Shown here: piece after piece, positions 1 to 64,000 of the stretch
Layout: each line of letters starts with the position of its first letter
How positions within the stretch are numbered: the stretch's first letter is position 1
NCBI GenBank assembly: GCA_963377175.1
Contig: CAUJNA010002935.1
Coordinates: forward strand, 426,001-490,000
DNA length: 64,000 nucleotides
Source of the DNA: Effrenium voratum
Taxonomy: Eukaryota > Sar > Dinophyceae > Suessiales > Symbiodiniaceae
Direction of reading: 5' to 3'
Notes under the pieces: model-generated
What the model was told of the DNA's origin: nothing
What the model saw: the letters and a program-made list of their open reading frames with translations, nothing else
Database searches by the model: none
Program-made: the position numbers and the translations under genes

Positions 1-2443
1 AACTCAAGTTTTTGAGCGCCCGATATCGCCACTCACGCAGTTCCACTTATTCAGACCCTGTTTGCATTTTGACCAAGGTTCAACGACTCTTTTTACCAAG
101 CAATTTGCAAGGAGCCCATATGTATCAGAGGGCAGGTTCTCTTGCATTTTTTGGAGCATGCCCGGGGCGAATAGGCCGCGCGGGCCCTTGGGAAGTCAAT
201 GACGCCATCCGCTCGACGGCACTTGCGTGACATGAGTTCTAACCAGCCAATGAGGCTCACAAACCAGCAAGTGGTGGGACAGTTAGCCAATTGGCTGGGC
301 TTTGGAGGGCTTTGGAGGCATAGGCACCCTGTTCAGGTCGGTGCTGAACACAAATGCTACTGGCTTCAGTTCTAATTGTCTATCCGTGCCTTTCTGTCCC
401 AACAGAACACTTAGGTTGCTTATAGGTTTGCAAGGTTCTGCTAGGAATCCTGACCTGCAGGCCTTTATCCACGTGCTAGACTTGCTGGAGATGCAACCTG
501 TCATTGCTTGGGAGGAATGTTGGACGCTACCCTCTCCTCAACAAGTATGGCAGCGCACGGATTTACGCACCTCCATGCATGTTTGAACATACTTGAACAC
601 CTGAGCAAAGGCCGGGTCCCTTCCCATTTGTTTCTTTCGGCATGCAAGTCCAAAGAACATACGGTGCCAAACTGTTGTGATCATGTAGTTCGAAGAGTTG
701 ACACAGGGGCGCAACATGGCCCAGAGTTGTGCATTTCTGCGAAAGGAAGCCCAAGGAAGAATACAAGTGTGTACTTGTCCGGACCCGTTTTGGGGTACCG
801 AAGCAGGGCTGACGGGTGGACGGACGCTAAGATGGAAAGAGATCACAGTCCTCAGCCAGGTTTTTGTGTCCAGCTCATAAGATGCCCAAAAACCCTCAGC
901 ATGGCTGGCATGCCAAACAGGGGGTGGCCCAAAAGGAGCTTCTTCGGAAAAACGAGTCTTTGGGTTCTGTGCCACATAATATGCATGGGAGCACCATCGG
1001 TCCCTCCTCAAAAGGCAAGTTGCTGGCGTTGGTCAGCTGTACCCAGTTCAGTGGCACTCCTTTTCGATTGCCAAAAGCTAAAAAGGGTCACTGGGCAGCT
1101 GCGTAGAAGACCTCTACTCTTGCATGCGACGACTTCGGAAAGGAGAGTGAAGCTTCGGCTGCGGCCTAAAGCCGCATTTGGCCAATGTGACTCTCTCTGC
1201 ATAGGCAAGGAATCATCCCATACGCCGTGTGTAGCAGGGTTTGGCCTTGGCCAAGGGACAGTCAAGGAGGTAGACCTGTTGGATCCTGTTGGGTAGGGCA
1301 ACCGAGAAGAGGGCAGGCATCAGAATCTAACCGATGGCCAGTCCTTTTGCGCTGAACCCCCCCTTTTGGGGAAGAACTCCTCCCCACACTTACCCCCTTG
1401 TAGCAACACGAGGATAGACCAACAGCGGAGGTGCGTTTGGGCTTGGTCGGAGCATGGCTCACGGCTAAACACTCCACAGACCCAGCCAGACTCCGTTTCG
1501 CATCTCAGGCAGGATGAGTTCGATTCCTCCACTCAATCGGACCGGGACTCCGAGGCATTTGGGTTCGGTTCGTCTTCTCATTCCCCCCGAATCCTTTGCT
1601 GGATTCGAGTCACGTTGGCATCTCGGTTCGCAGTGGCCTCTGCCCCCTGGTGACCCTAAATGGCTCTTGGGTGGACCGCTCCAACAAAAACCCGCAACGA
1701 GCTCAGGGGCGCTGAGACGCATTGGGACTGGGCTTTGATCGCACAGGCTTGCCGCACGTGACATGATGTTTGTGTTGGAAGCATGAGCGTTTTTGTTTTT
1801 CTTCATGTTATGCATGTTGTGTCGCTGTGTCTCATCAGTCGGCGTTCTGTTTTCCAGTCGGCGTTCAGGTTGGGTCCCTTGAACTGGCATTTGCACAAGA
1901 CACCTGTCCAGCTTCACTGATTAATCTGCTTGAGCATGGGAAAGGCCAAGATTTACGAGGGTTGCTCCGCACCTCAAATCAATGACCAAACCACCAGGCT
2001 AGAAACTTGGTATTTGGCGCCTTGGGGCCAGACCCTACCAACTTGCGCCAATGGGGTTGAACGGGAACACCCTTGTTTTGGTTTGGAGCTCCCATCTTCA
2101 TTTTTTTTCGCATCGATTCTCAAGCTTGTCGAGATTGTTTCTTCTCAAAGGTTTAGAGCGCCATTGTGAGGGTGTCACTTTGGACCCAGATACACGGTGC
2201 CTCAAACAGGTGTGCAGGTCACTGACAGAATGCGGTTCATTGGCCGCTGTTTCCATGGCGACATCCCAGCAAGCGGTTTGTTCTGCAGATGGCCGTGCTT
2301 TTTTTTGGATGTTTGTGATCTCTCGGGTTTCGCTGTGAGAAACCTGGCTGGTCGAAGTCCGCCGCCATCGAGGGACCCAACGCGAAAGTGTTGGGACCTT
2401 GGGACCGGCAGTCCCGAGCCGGGCAAAACAACACCCCGACCAG
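1..2443. other. No supported gene
   Basis: I see no recognisable domain here. A 262-codon open frame on the + strand (508-1296) and overlapping open frames on both strands are present, but codon use is not biased and no motif is visible. Stop codons rich in TA are scarce in this DNA, so long chance frames are expected. Confidence 0.4.
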
Positions 2444-2515
2444 GCGGGAGACGACCTCTCCTCCATGGCCTCTGACTTGGATGACGATGAGGAGGACTCG
2501 GGCGAGCCCGACGGG
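2444..2515 (+). CDS. Candidate exon, acidic segment
   Basis: A 24-codon block opens after an AG-G acceptor and ends at a GT donor, both in phase 0. It reads AGDDLSSMASDLDDDEEDSG and then EPDG, a strongly acidic stretch. Third codon positions are mostly G or C, unlike the surrounding DNA. It lies upstream of the phosphatase exons on the same strand and could be part of its N-terminus or of another gene. A second frame through the region just upstream is also open, so the start is uncertain. No family is recognised. Confidence 0.4.
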
Positions 2516-3793
2516 GTTGAATGTTGAACCCCCCAAGGTACTCAGGTTTTCAAGACCATGGAAAAGGATGAAGAAGGTTCACACTGACAAAAGCCATCAG
2601 AAAGCCGCGGCACATTTGACAGGGGTTCCAGAGTTGTACCCTTCTGGTCGCACCCCTCTGAAAATGCGTGCATTTGGAGTTAGTCTTTGTCTAAGAATGG
2701 CCTCGTAAGGTATGACTGACGCCAATCGGCACCTGGAAGGTGCGACTCTGGAACCCTCGGTTGCAATCCTGGGTCCTGGTGATGCATGAGACATGCTGAA
2801 CATAGCAACTACAACCAAAGGTTCAGCGGGTTAGAACCATGGTTCTAGCAGCAGGGGTGTCGTGACGCTCTGCCATGGCTCACTTCTGACATGGTTTCCA
2901 CTGCCCCAACCTCAAGGCCCAGGAGGTTGATGGGATATACAGCCATATACCCACCATAAAAATTGTGGTTTCCCCATTATTCAATTTCCACTAGGGTTAT
3001 TTCCGGTCAAGCCATTTGCGTTGGACACCTGCCACTTTTTGGAGGCATGCTCATTCTTCGAGCGGCTTGCACCGATTCGGGGGGTAGAAGGATAGAAGGA
3101 GCGAAGCCCGTGATGACAGCTTCTACTTAGGGATCAGTGGCCTTACTTAATTTTACTCGGGTGTCGGAAGACGTCGGAGTTATTGTAGCATTAATTAGTT
3201 TTGCAGATCAGACGGCAATCAAGCTCGAAGGTGTGAATGAAGATGACAGTTTATGAACCGACTAGCGGGTCGGTGGTGCGGAGCTTTGGCGCTTTTGTGT
3301 CATGAGCACGTTTCTGAGTTGATCAAGAATAGCATGGCCCACAGGGTATTTGACACAGGCTTGAGCCCCTGTGATTATTTGTTCGCTTTGGAAGGGTGCC
3401 CACGCCCCTCCAACACACAAGCTAAATAATAGGCAGAGCTATGTTTGGGGTGCGAGCCGTTTGGTTTCTTTTGGCCCATGGGCTTAGGCATCCTTTCCGC
3501 GACCTTGGCCTCGGGGTGTGCCAGATGCGAAGGTCACCTTAAGGCCACCTTCAAAACGTTCCACTTAAGACGCGCTGAAGGTTCCGGCTGCCATGCCCTT
3601 GGAGTTTCGCATTCTGAGAGGCAAGAGGGATAGAGGGCATATCCCGCAAAGCGTTTAACTTTGGATATTCTTACGCCATATCCGACAAATTCCCACTAGC
3701 TGTTTGGATATCTTGACCAAGGGACCGGGACGTCTCAGCCCAGACCTCCAGTGCTGCCGGAGGTTCCCCTTTAAAGCCAACAAGCTATGAGAG
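2516..3793. other. No supported gene
   Basis: Mixed-composition DNA with frequent stops in all frames between about 2820 and 3440. No repeat array or RNA gene was seen. Confidence 0.4.
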
Positions 3794-3867
3794 GAGTGGG
3801 ACCCCCGCGACGAGACCTGCTGGAAGCTGAAGCCCCTGGATCTCAACAAGGCTTGGAACTGTGAGAG
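3794..3867 (+). CDS. Candidate exon
   Basis: The block begins after AG-G, reads EWDPRDETCWKLKPLDLNKA with a tail of WNCERY, and can end at a GT donor in phase 2 or earlier at a GC donor after LNK. Codons such as CCC CGC GAC GAG ACC TGC TGG AAG CTG AAG are GC-ending, as in the proven phosphatase exons, and stand out from the flanks. The peptide has three tryptophans but matches no family I know. It may be an N-terminal exon of the phosphatase gene 4.6 kb downstream. Confidence 0.42.
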
Positions 3868-5017
3868 GTACTGTATCTGATGGCGAGCGAATGTACTGCT
3901 TCAGGGGTGCAACAAGCAGACCAGGATATTGAATGAGCTTCCATTAGGGAATGGATCAGCTCCGTGCATGTTTTCCACGGGTTGGCTGAAGCAAACGGTG
4001 AAACCGCGGTGAAAGTGGAGGCGCAACTCCTGTTATATGGGTGAGGAAGGGTGACAATACAAACCCCAACAAAATGCTCGAATTATGCATTTATCCTGAT
4101 ACTATCAGAATTTGCTTGGGGGTTGGTAGGGTCACCCATGTGAGAGGTACAGCCGGCACAGCAGAGAGAGAGAGAGATAGACAGAAAGAAAGGAAGGAAG
4201 GAAGAAAGAAAGCAAGAACGAAAGAAGTAACGAAAGAAACACATAAAGAAGCAATAAGGAAGGAACGAAAACAAGAAAGACAAAAAGAAAGAAAGAAAGA
4301 AAGAAAGCCAGAAAGAAAGAAAGAAAGAAAGAACAATAACAATCAAAGGAACCAACAAACCAAATACAGAGAGATTACGGGACCCCGAAGACTCCACCAA
4401 GTCGATTGATCCACCGCGGTCGACATGAATTTGGGGTCGACATCGGCAGGCAAGGGAGTTGCAAGTTCTGACTTTTTGAAGGCACGTCCCAACGATGGTG
4501 CGTTTCCGTTTGTTCCCAAGGGTCAGGAAAAACGGAAGCTTGTTGAGCATTGCTTTTTGATGAATTGGCAATGCTCTCCTAGATTTAGTGGGGCCTTCCC
4601 CTTCACTCAAAGAGGAAGGTTGTGTTGCCAATATGGGAACAGGGCTCAGTACAAGGTCCATCCGATACCGAGTCTACGAAATAGCAGTCGATTGTTTGTT
4701 TGCCGGTCTTCCTTGTCTTCAACAGGATGGCGCAAATGTCTTGACACATACTTTTCCTCAACCTTCAATTCCCCAGATGAAGAAAGGGTCTGTAACTTCT
4801 AGAGAGGGTGATTTCCTAGATTAGGTTCAGAGAAGGTCCAGGGTGACTTGGGTGCTGGCGCCACAGCTGGTTGGACTGAGGGCTGAGGGTGTTTGGAGGC
4901 GATGCGTTGCCGGAATCAGTACCTACTTGGCAGGTTACTAGATGGGCCCGGGGGGGGGGGCGCATGCTTCTTTGTCCAGAGGAGTTTATCGCCCAGAGTT
5001 GCTTCATTCAATCACAG
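3868..5017. other. Likely intron with purine tract
   Basis: Contains the GAAA-rich tract listed separately. I see no other gene signal. Confidence 0.35.
4162..4338. repeat. GAAA/GGAA microsatellite
   Basis: About 175 bases of nearly pure purine on the + strand, starting with GA dinucleotides and passing into AAGAAAG and GGAA units. The open frames through it on both strands (lysine/glutamate-rich or phenylalanine/serine/leucine-rich) follow from the repeat and are not genes. Confidence 0.9.
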
Positions 5018-5059
5018 GCCATCCAGGACCTTCGCGCCCGGCGGTTGCCGGAAATGGAG
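5018..5059 (+). CDS. Candidate exon, basic helix
   Basis: After an AG-G acceptor the frame reads AIQDLRARRLPEME and meets a GC donor in phase 0. Codon use is GC-ending. The Ile-Gln followed by spaced arginines faintly recalls an IQ calmodulin-binding motif, which animal PPEFs carry near the N-terminus, but the spacing does not fit the consensus. It is on the same strand as the phosphatase exons and upstream of them. Confidence 0.35.
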
Positions 5060-8000
5060 GCGGGTGCTGGCTTACTAGGTCCCCCAGTAGTGCCCTTTTA
5101 CCCTTTTTTGGGGGGATAGTTCCCCTACTAAAATAGACTACAGCAGAAAGGGTACCCTTATTCTAACCTCTCTACTGGAGGACCTAAGATAATATGCATC
5201 ACTATGCTGCTACAACCCTAGTTGCAGATGAGCAGATGTATTGATTTTTTGGGTAGGCTCCTCTTGGTTTCTGGTGGCAATGTTGTCGGGCCATATCCTA
5301 GATGAACATTCGACAAGCCACGGCGTTGCCAGCGGGCTGTGGCCCTCTTGTGCTTCAGGGTTGGTTTGTGGTCGCTTGATCATTGGCTCCTGTGAGGCTG
5401 GATTTGGAGGGCCATGGGGTCCGCAAGAATTGCCAGTGCCTCCCTAGAAGGTACTTGGACCCTTGGTTCCAAAAGTGTCGAACACACGGATGAGAAAGCG
5501 CAGGGCGAAACGCTGCACAGTGGGGCTTCTGCGGCTCCTGTTTCTTCTGGGCACGTGGCCGGATTGAAAAAGAGGTGGACCCATTTTGGGTGGCCACATA
5601 GATGCCATCCCAAAGCCCAGAGCTTCCTCCAGTGGCACGAGCACAGCAAAGAGGCAGACTGCCAAAATGGGAAATTATTGGATTGGATCTTTAGACTTTA
5701 ACCTTTTGGGAAATAAAGGTGTTTTCCACTAAACCCCCAAACAGTTAAACTGTTTTGCAGGGGAGTCAACAGCAACCAAGATGGGCAGCAAATCAATGTA
5801 CCACTTCCAAGCAGCATATCCATGCCCGGTCTTGGCCCAGCTCAGCAGCATCTCACTTGGAAGGTCATTGCAACCAAATGCCCGGCTCATGGTGCTTGGC
5901 GAGTTTGGAAGCGGTACAAGCCTGCTACCATAGCAAGACCATGGATGCCCTTGTTCTACTACCTGTTCATGGTTCGTCCGTGCACGTGCGCGGGTGACGC
6001 GTTCCCCCCCCCCCCCCCCCGCACCCAGGCACAGTATCGAAATCCAGCCAACCCCAATCCAGCCCTGACCAACCCTAAACCACCCATAAACAAACCCTAA
6101 TTCTATCCGAATTCAACCCTGACCTATCAATACTTGGACGCTTCGGGTACGAGCATCGGGGCACTTTTGCGTTCTACAGGAGCATGCTGGGCCACTGATT
6201 GGATCCCCCGCCGTTCGGATGTGGCTGGCCAGATTTCTAAGAAGATCATCCGCAGTGCCCCTTGGCGCAACGTGCTGCCAAGCGGCGCTCAGCGGCTGAG
6301 GCAGTTTGAGTGTGATGACCTTTCTATGTGTGTCTTCTCTAATAAGTAAGTATGTGCTTGTTTCAGGCAAGGCTAAACATGGAACACAGGCAGGAACCAT
6401 GATTTCTTTGTGACACACATGTGGGCCAAGAAAAGGGAAACCAAATCGCTTCAACTTCCCAAAAAAAAGCCAATAGGATATATGGACAGCTTCTGATTTT
6501 CCAGGCCGCCCTATGCACACAGTGTTCAATGGCTGTTCCAAGGCTCTCCGCGTTAGATCCTCGGGTCACGTGGTGTCCCAAATGGATGATCAACTAGACT
6601 TGGCCAACTCTCCATTGCACAAACTTGAGAAAACATGCAGAGGAAATGTCAGCATGTTCGGGACTGAACAAGGCGATGCCTGTGATTTGAGCTGCGCTCC
6701 CCGAGTTATGCTTTGCTGTGTGGCCTTCAAGCATGATACGAAGAGTATATGGTTTAATGCCCACAACCACATGTCATGGAAATCATCAAATGCTCACACA
6801 GTTTTCCCCTTCGATCTTAGAATTCGCTGTTTGCTGAGCATGTTCAACGTGTTTCCAATCGTGCCGCAGCAGGGCAACTATCAGCCCCAAGGCATGCCAT
6901 TTGCCAGCCTTCCAGATGTTGAGGCCAAGGGTTGGTGTTTTGTGGAAGTGTAGGGGGCTCTTTGTAGCTTCCATTGCTCCAGGCAAACCCCCCATTAACA
7001 GATGCTTCCAGGGATGCGCTTGGCGCTGGCAATCGGAAGTGGGCAAGTTGCTCTTTTTCCTCCCAGCCTCGGGCCTCCCCTTACAGGCGAACTTGGATTG
7101 CAGAATCGGGTTGTTTCAAGGTTGCATTTGCATGCACAAGTAGTCCAAAAGGGATCGATATCGAATAAATCTGCAACCCCGCAGAATTCTCAACGCATGT
7201 TTTAAGGGACATGTTTCCTTACACACCATGTTGAAGAGGCACGCGGTTGCTCCATGCTGGTGCCACGTGTGGCCTCGTGTTCTTTTTGGGAACCTTTGTC
7301 AAGCTGAGTGCAAAGGGCTGACTGGCTCGAGTGAATGTGTCCCATGTGGGGTATTTGGGGCAGCCTGCGAGAAGACCAGCTATAAAACCCTGGGCCCTGT
7401 TCATTTGTGTGTGCCTTGTTTTGAGGCTCGGTACCCTTTTTGGTGTCTTCGTTTATCTGAAAACCAAGGGGGAGCCACTATTCTGGAGGAAGGCCACTTG
7501 TCGAGCAAGCTCCTTTTGGAGCCCTTTTTAAGGTCATTGTGCACTACTCGCACCAGCCGAATGTGATCCATGTACCGGCAACTTGGCAGCCACTTGTGAC
7601 ATGATTGTCTCCCTACTTGAATGGTCAATGTAGTTGGGGATTGCTCATTTTGGGCGTGTGACTAATTGAAATGTTTTTAGATTTGGCTCGTCGACTGCCC
7701 TCAGGCCGATTTCAATCCTTTGGTCCTGCGTGGATTCTTGACTTTATGCCCGACGTGCACCAGTCTCAGTGAATCCAGCTACCTCCCTCTCAGTGAATCC
7801 AGCCTCACTGTACCCTTGTGCAAAGCGAATTGGCCAGATGTGAGCTTTTGGTTTCAATCGGTTCGCAACATCGATTTCTATTGGAGAATCGGAACTGCCA
7901 TGTTTTTGGCAAGCTCACCTGGAGGCAAAACAAGCTCACCATGACGACGGTTCTTTACTTGCAGGTTTTGGATTTGCCTTTGATAATATTCGAGTGCGTC

Positions 8001-8425
8001 ACCCAAGCGAGGCTTAAATGTCAAGCAGCTTTTGGGCTAAGAGATGAACAATCAATGCTGTGCCCTTGCGGGGCTCACTACTAGAGGGTTCGATGTGGTG
8101 GACTGGACATTCACTCCTTTGAAGGCTTAGGCATGACGGTTGATCCTGCTTTCAGATAGTCCGACTTTTCGGGGATCCGCGTTTGGAGGAACACCTAGGG
8201 GCTTGGCCCCAGGTGAAGAATCCGGTTGAATTGTGCTTACAGCTTCAAGGTCAGATTCTCTTTCTTCGCTCCCTGCTCCATGGGATGTCTTTGATCTTAG
8301 TTTCATGGACATTCCTTTAAGGTTTAGACAGTGTGGACCATCATCTAAGACGGTTTTGAGTTGGCAAGAGCTATTCAGGCTGACAGAACCTTAGGGCCAA
8401 GTGCAGTTCCAGCCACTGACTCAAG
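5060..8425. other. Likely intron, one dispersed repeat
   Basis: Holds a copy of the dispersed hairpin element (5675-5780) and a C run at 6004-6020. A stretch at 6230-6320 is open in two frames, with coding-like codons in each, and I could not choose between them. At 7765-7810 a short block carrying CTCAGTGAATCCAGC is doubled. Confidence 0.35.
5675..5780 (+). repeat. Dispersed hairpin element A, copy 1
   Basis: Begins near TTGGATTGGATCTTTAGAC and ends GTCAACAGCAACCAAG. In the middle is a short inverted repeat, AACAGTTAAACTGTT. Shares both ends and the central hairpin position with the copies near 8640, 12500, 35470, 59820 and 62130. Confidence 0.75.
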
Positions 8426-61967
<53,542 letters not shown>

Positions 61968-64000
61968 GTGCGGTGGTTGGAGGGGCCTGGCTTCAGGGCT
62001 GAAGCGCCAGGTGTTGTGTTGTTTTTGTTGTTTGGTTGCATTTTTCTTGGTGGCTCCCAGCCATCCGGCTCCTTAGCTTTTTAGCCTTTTAGTGTTTAGT
62101 GGTAGTTTCCATTTAACCCACTAAAAGTTAAACTTGTAGCGGGGGGTCTGAGGGCAGCCCAGTTTTAGTTGAGAAAGGAGGTGCTGGCCAAGGTTGTTTC
62201 CTCTTTCTTGGGTAAGTGTTGTGAGTGTTCAACGTTGCTTTTAGGATTTTTCCTGGCACACTGTTGGGTAAGCCCCCTTTCTTGGCCTCAACCATTTTTG
62301 CTAAGCCACGCTCTATACAGGCCAGCCCTGCGAGGCAACCAGCGTTGGGGTATGGAGCCCATGCTGCAACCTTGCCAGACCAGAGGTTTCCTGCACCAAG
62401 CTGTTGCCTTGGTGTCTTTCAAAGTCCAGCGGCCAGCGGTTGCTAGTTTTCCTATTGCCGTTTTAGGTGTTGTAGTCAATAGCTGAACTGCGGTCGATTC
62501 AAGAGTAGCTTGCAGTAAGAACATGTCACTCAAAACACGCTCCCAAGAACAAGCATGTAACCTGACAACATTGCGAGATATTGTTGTCCAGGAGATGCCT
62601 TTCCAGGCCCCATGCAAGCTTTCAGGAGGAACCCGGTCTAACTTGAAACATAAACATGCTTGGGTATGCGTGCGGATGTTTCTCTTTAGGAAAGGCTAGT
62701 CAACTGAAGCTTGAGGTTGGATTTAAGATTCTGTCAACGAGGTTGTTTATGGTTAAAGCATGGGGCATGGCATAGCAAGCTTGCATTTGTGTTTGCAGAA
62801 GAGCCAAGTGATGAGCCCTGATGTTCCCATGTCCTTTTATTATTTGTGAGCACAATTATACATGTAGGGTTTGATTCCTCATTCTTTTCAACCATCGTTC
62901 TTTTCAAAAACCGGCGTTTCGCCCAGGTGTTTGTCTTTCTGAAAAGAATTATCCTGGAAAGAATGGGGAAGCTTCGCCTAGAATATAGCTTTGGCCGTGG
63001 CTCGTGTGCATCCCGAGGCTGGAGATCGCTTGTGTCATGGTTATGTTGATCAGGGTTCAGGTTTCTTGACTTGACACTTGTGGAAGACCGCAGAACTGAA
63101 TCTGAACATATGCTGCTTCGCTTGGCAATTGAGGTAGCCCAGACGCAGTGTGACCTGCATCGGAGACTTGGCGCCCACTTATTCAGAGGAACCCTTTGTC
63201 CTTGGCGGGTTCCCTGCTACAGAAAGGTCAGTCCGAGAAAGGGCGGCCAGTGTTTTCTACCGGAGTTACTCGGAAACCCGAGCGCGTGTCAGAGCTGAAC
63301 AACATAGGCTTCTATTGAGTATTGAGTGCCTTACACATGAGGGCAACAAAACAGGCCCTTGCCTGTGGACGTAGATCTGGGGCGCCCTCAGCACCCAATA
63401 ATTGCAACCAACATTTTCCTGTCGCGTTGTTGAATGCCTGTGTATGGGTACCCAGAAGCCCGGTTTGCAGCTTGACTTTGACAACCGCGTTGCTAAAGCA
63501 TCTTGGACAACCCCGCGGCTTCAGACTATTTGCACAAATTGAAAGAGCTCACCTGGGCGCACAACATGTTTGCTTTGCAAATTTTGACAAAGAGTATGGC
63601 ATCCAGTTTCCCTTTGGTTCCAGTTGCACTGGCCAGAAGTTAACTATAATACACTGATTCAAGGCCAGGTAGATCGATAAACTACTTGCACTAGATGGAT
63701 GAAGCAGTGTGAATGGGGTAAACCCTGCCAACTGGTGCCTGGCATTGGATTTTCCCCATCCCTCCATGGTTCTGATGGGGCTTCTGATGGCCATCAACAC
63801 AAACTTGGTCCGTTGGGTTGGATGGCCACTGCGATAAATGGCACGGCCTTCACATCATTCCACAGAAGTACTTGAAGTACTGACCTTTTTCCCGCAAGCC
63901 TGCGCGGGGGGCCCCTGGGCCAAGCACTAATTAACATCCAGCCTCTGTTCAAGCAGCAAGCTCTGGTTTCCCTTAGCAACCCCAAGAAACCTCTGGTTTC
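61968..64000. other. Downstream intron or 3' region
   Basis: Element A copy 6 at 62070-62162. At 63205-63305 two overlapping frames look coding-like (ERSVRERAASVFYRSYSET, or KGGQCFLPELLGN ending at a TGA); I could not choose between them or tie either to the EF-hand exon. Confidence 0.4.
62070..62162 (+). repeat. Dispersed hairpin element A, copy 6
   Basis: Diverged: TTTAACCCACTAAAAGTTAA then ACTTGTAGCGGGGGGTC. Lies 100 bases after the EF-hand 3 exon. Confidence 0.6.

Noticed and set aside
1500..1560. GTTCGATTCCTCC, a B-box-like word
   Set aside because: No A box at the right distance and no cloverleaf.
63205..63305. Possible last exon of the phosphatase gene
   Set aside because: Two frames look equally coding and neither can be linked to the EF-hand 3 exon by sequence alone.

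Overview
This window reads as nuclear DNA of a dinoflagellate, most likely one of the Symbiodiniaceae. The reasons are: no compact gene layout, GC near 50 percent, very long introns full of microsatellites and foldback elements, and tiny exons whose introns begin with GC or GA as well as GT and end in AG followed by G. That splice pattern is characteristic of dinoflagellates. Nothing looks bacterial, organellar or viral.

The one gene that can be rebuilt lies on the + strand and covers at least 8426-61967, about 53.5 kb. It encodes a PPP-family serine/threonine protein phosphatase followed by EF-hands, i.e. a PPEF-type calcium-regulated phosphatase. Eleven catalytic-domain exons (31-96 bp) can be chained in frame between 8426 and 32443. 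They carry GDLHG, GDFVDRG, GNHED, VVHGGL, the RGAG arginine segment, LLRSHE and FSASNY, so all six expected metal ligands are present. One exon, between the GNHED and HGG parts, was not found. After a 16 kb stretch with only weak candidates come four exons giving three canonical EF-hand loops (48220-49247, 52933-52973, 61909-61967). The 5' end, the linker and the 3' end are incomplete. Several short coding-like blocks upstream (2444-2515, 3794-3867, 5018-5059) may be N-terminal exons.

The rest is intron or intergenic sequence dominated by repeats. 9.6-10.9 kb has a compound array: 14-bp CAAGTTGC repeats, a 73-bp hairpin-bearing repeat, then repeats in the opposite sense. 26.5-29.1 kb is a 61-bp satellite of about 43 units between two identical 32-bp direct repeats. 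40.4-42.3 kb is a long CTTG/TTTG tract grading into GTGA and GT repeats. 44.5 kb has a CA run of about 82 units and 48.4-48.8 kb a GGAAAGGAA array. Four kinds of foldback (MITE-like) elements and one dispersed family of about 100 bp with a short central hairpin (six copies) are spread through the introns, two of them hugging exon 3.

A minus-strand open block at 18590-18970 has coding-like codon use and could belong to an antisense gene or a gene fragment. Exon limits were chosen by reading frame, conserved motifs and splice rules; they have not been tested against transcripts.
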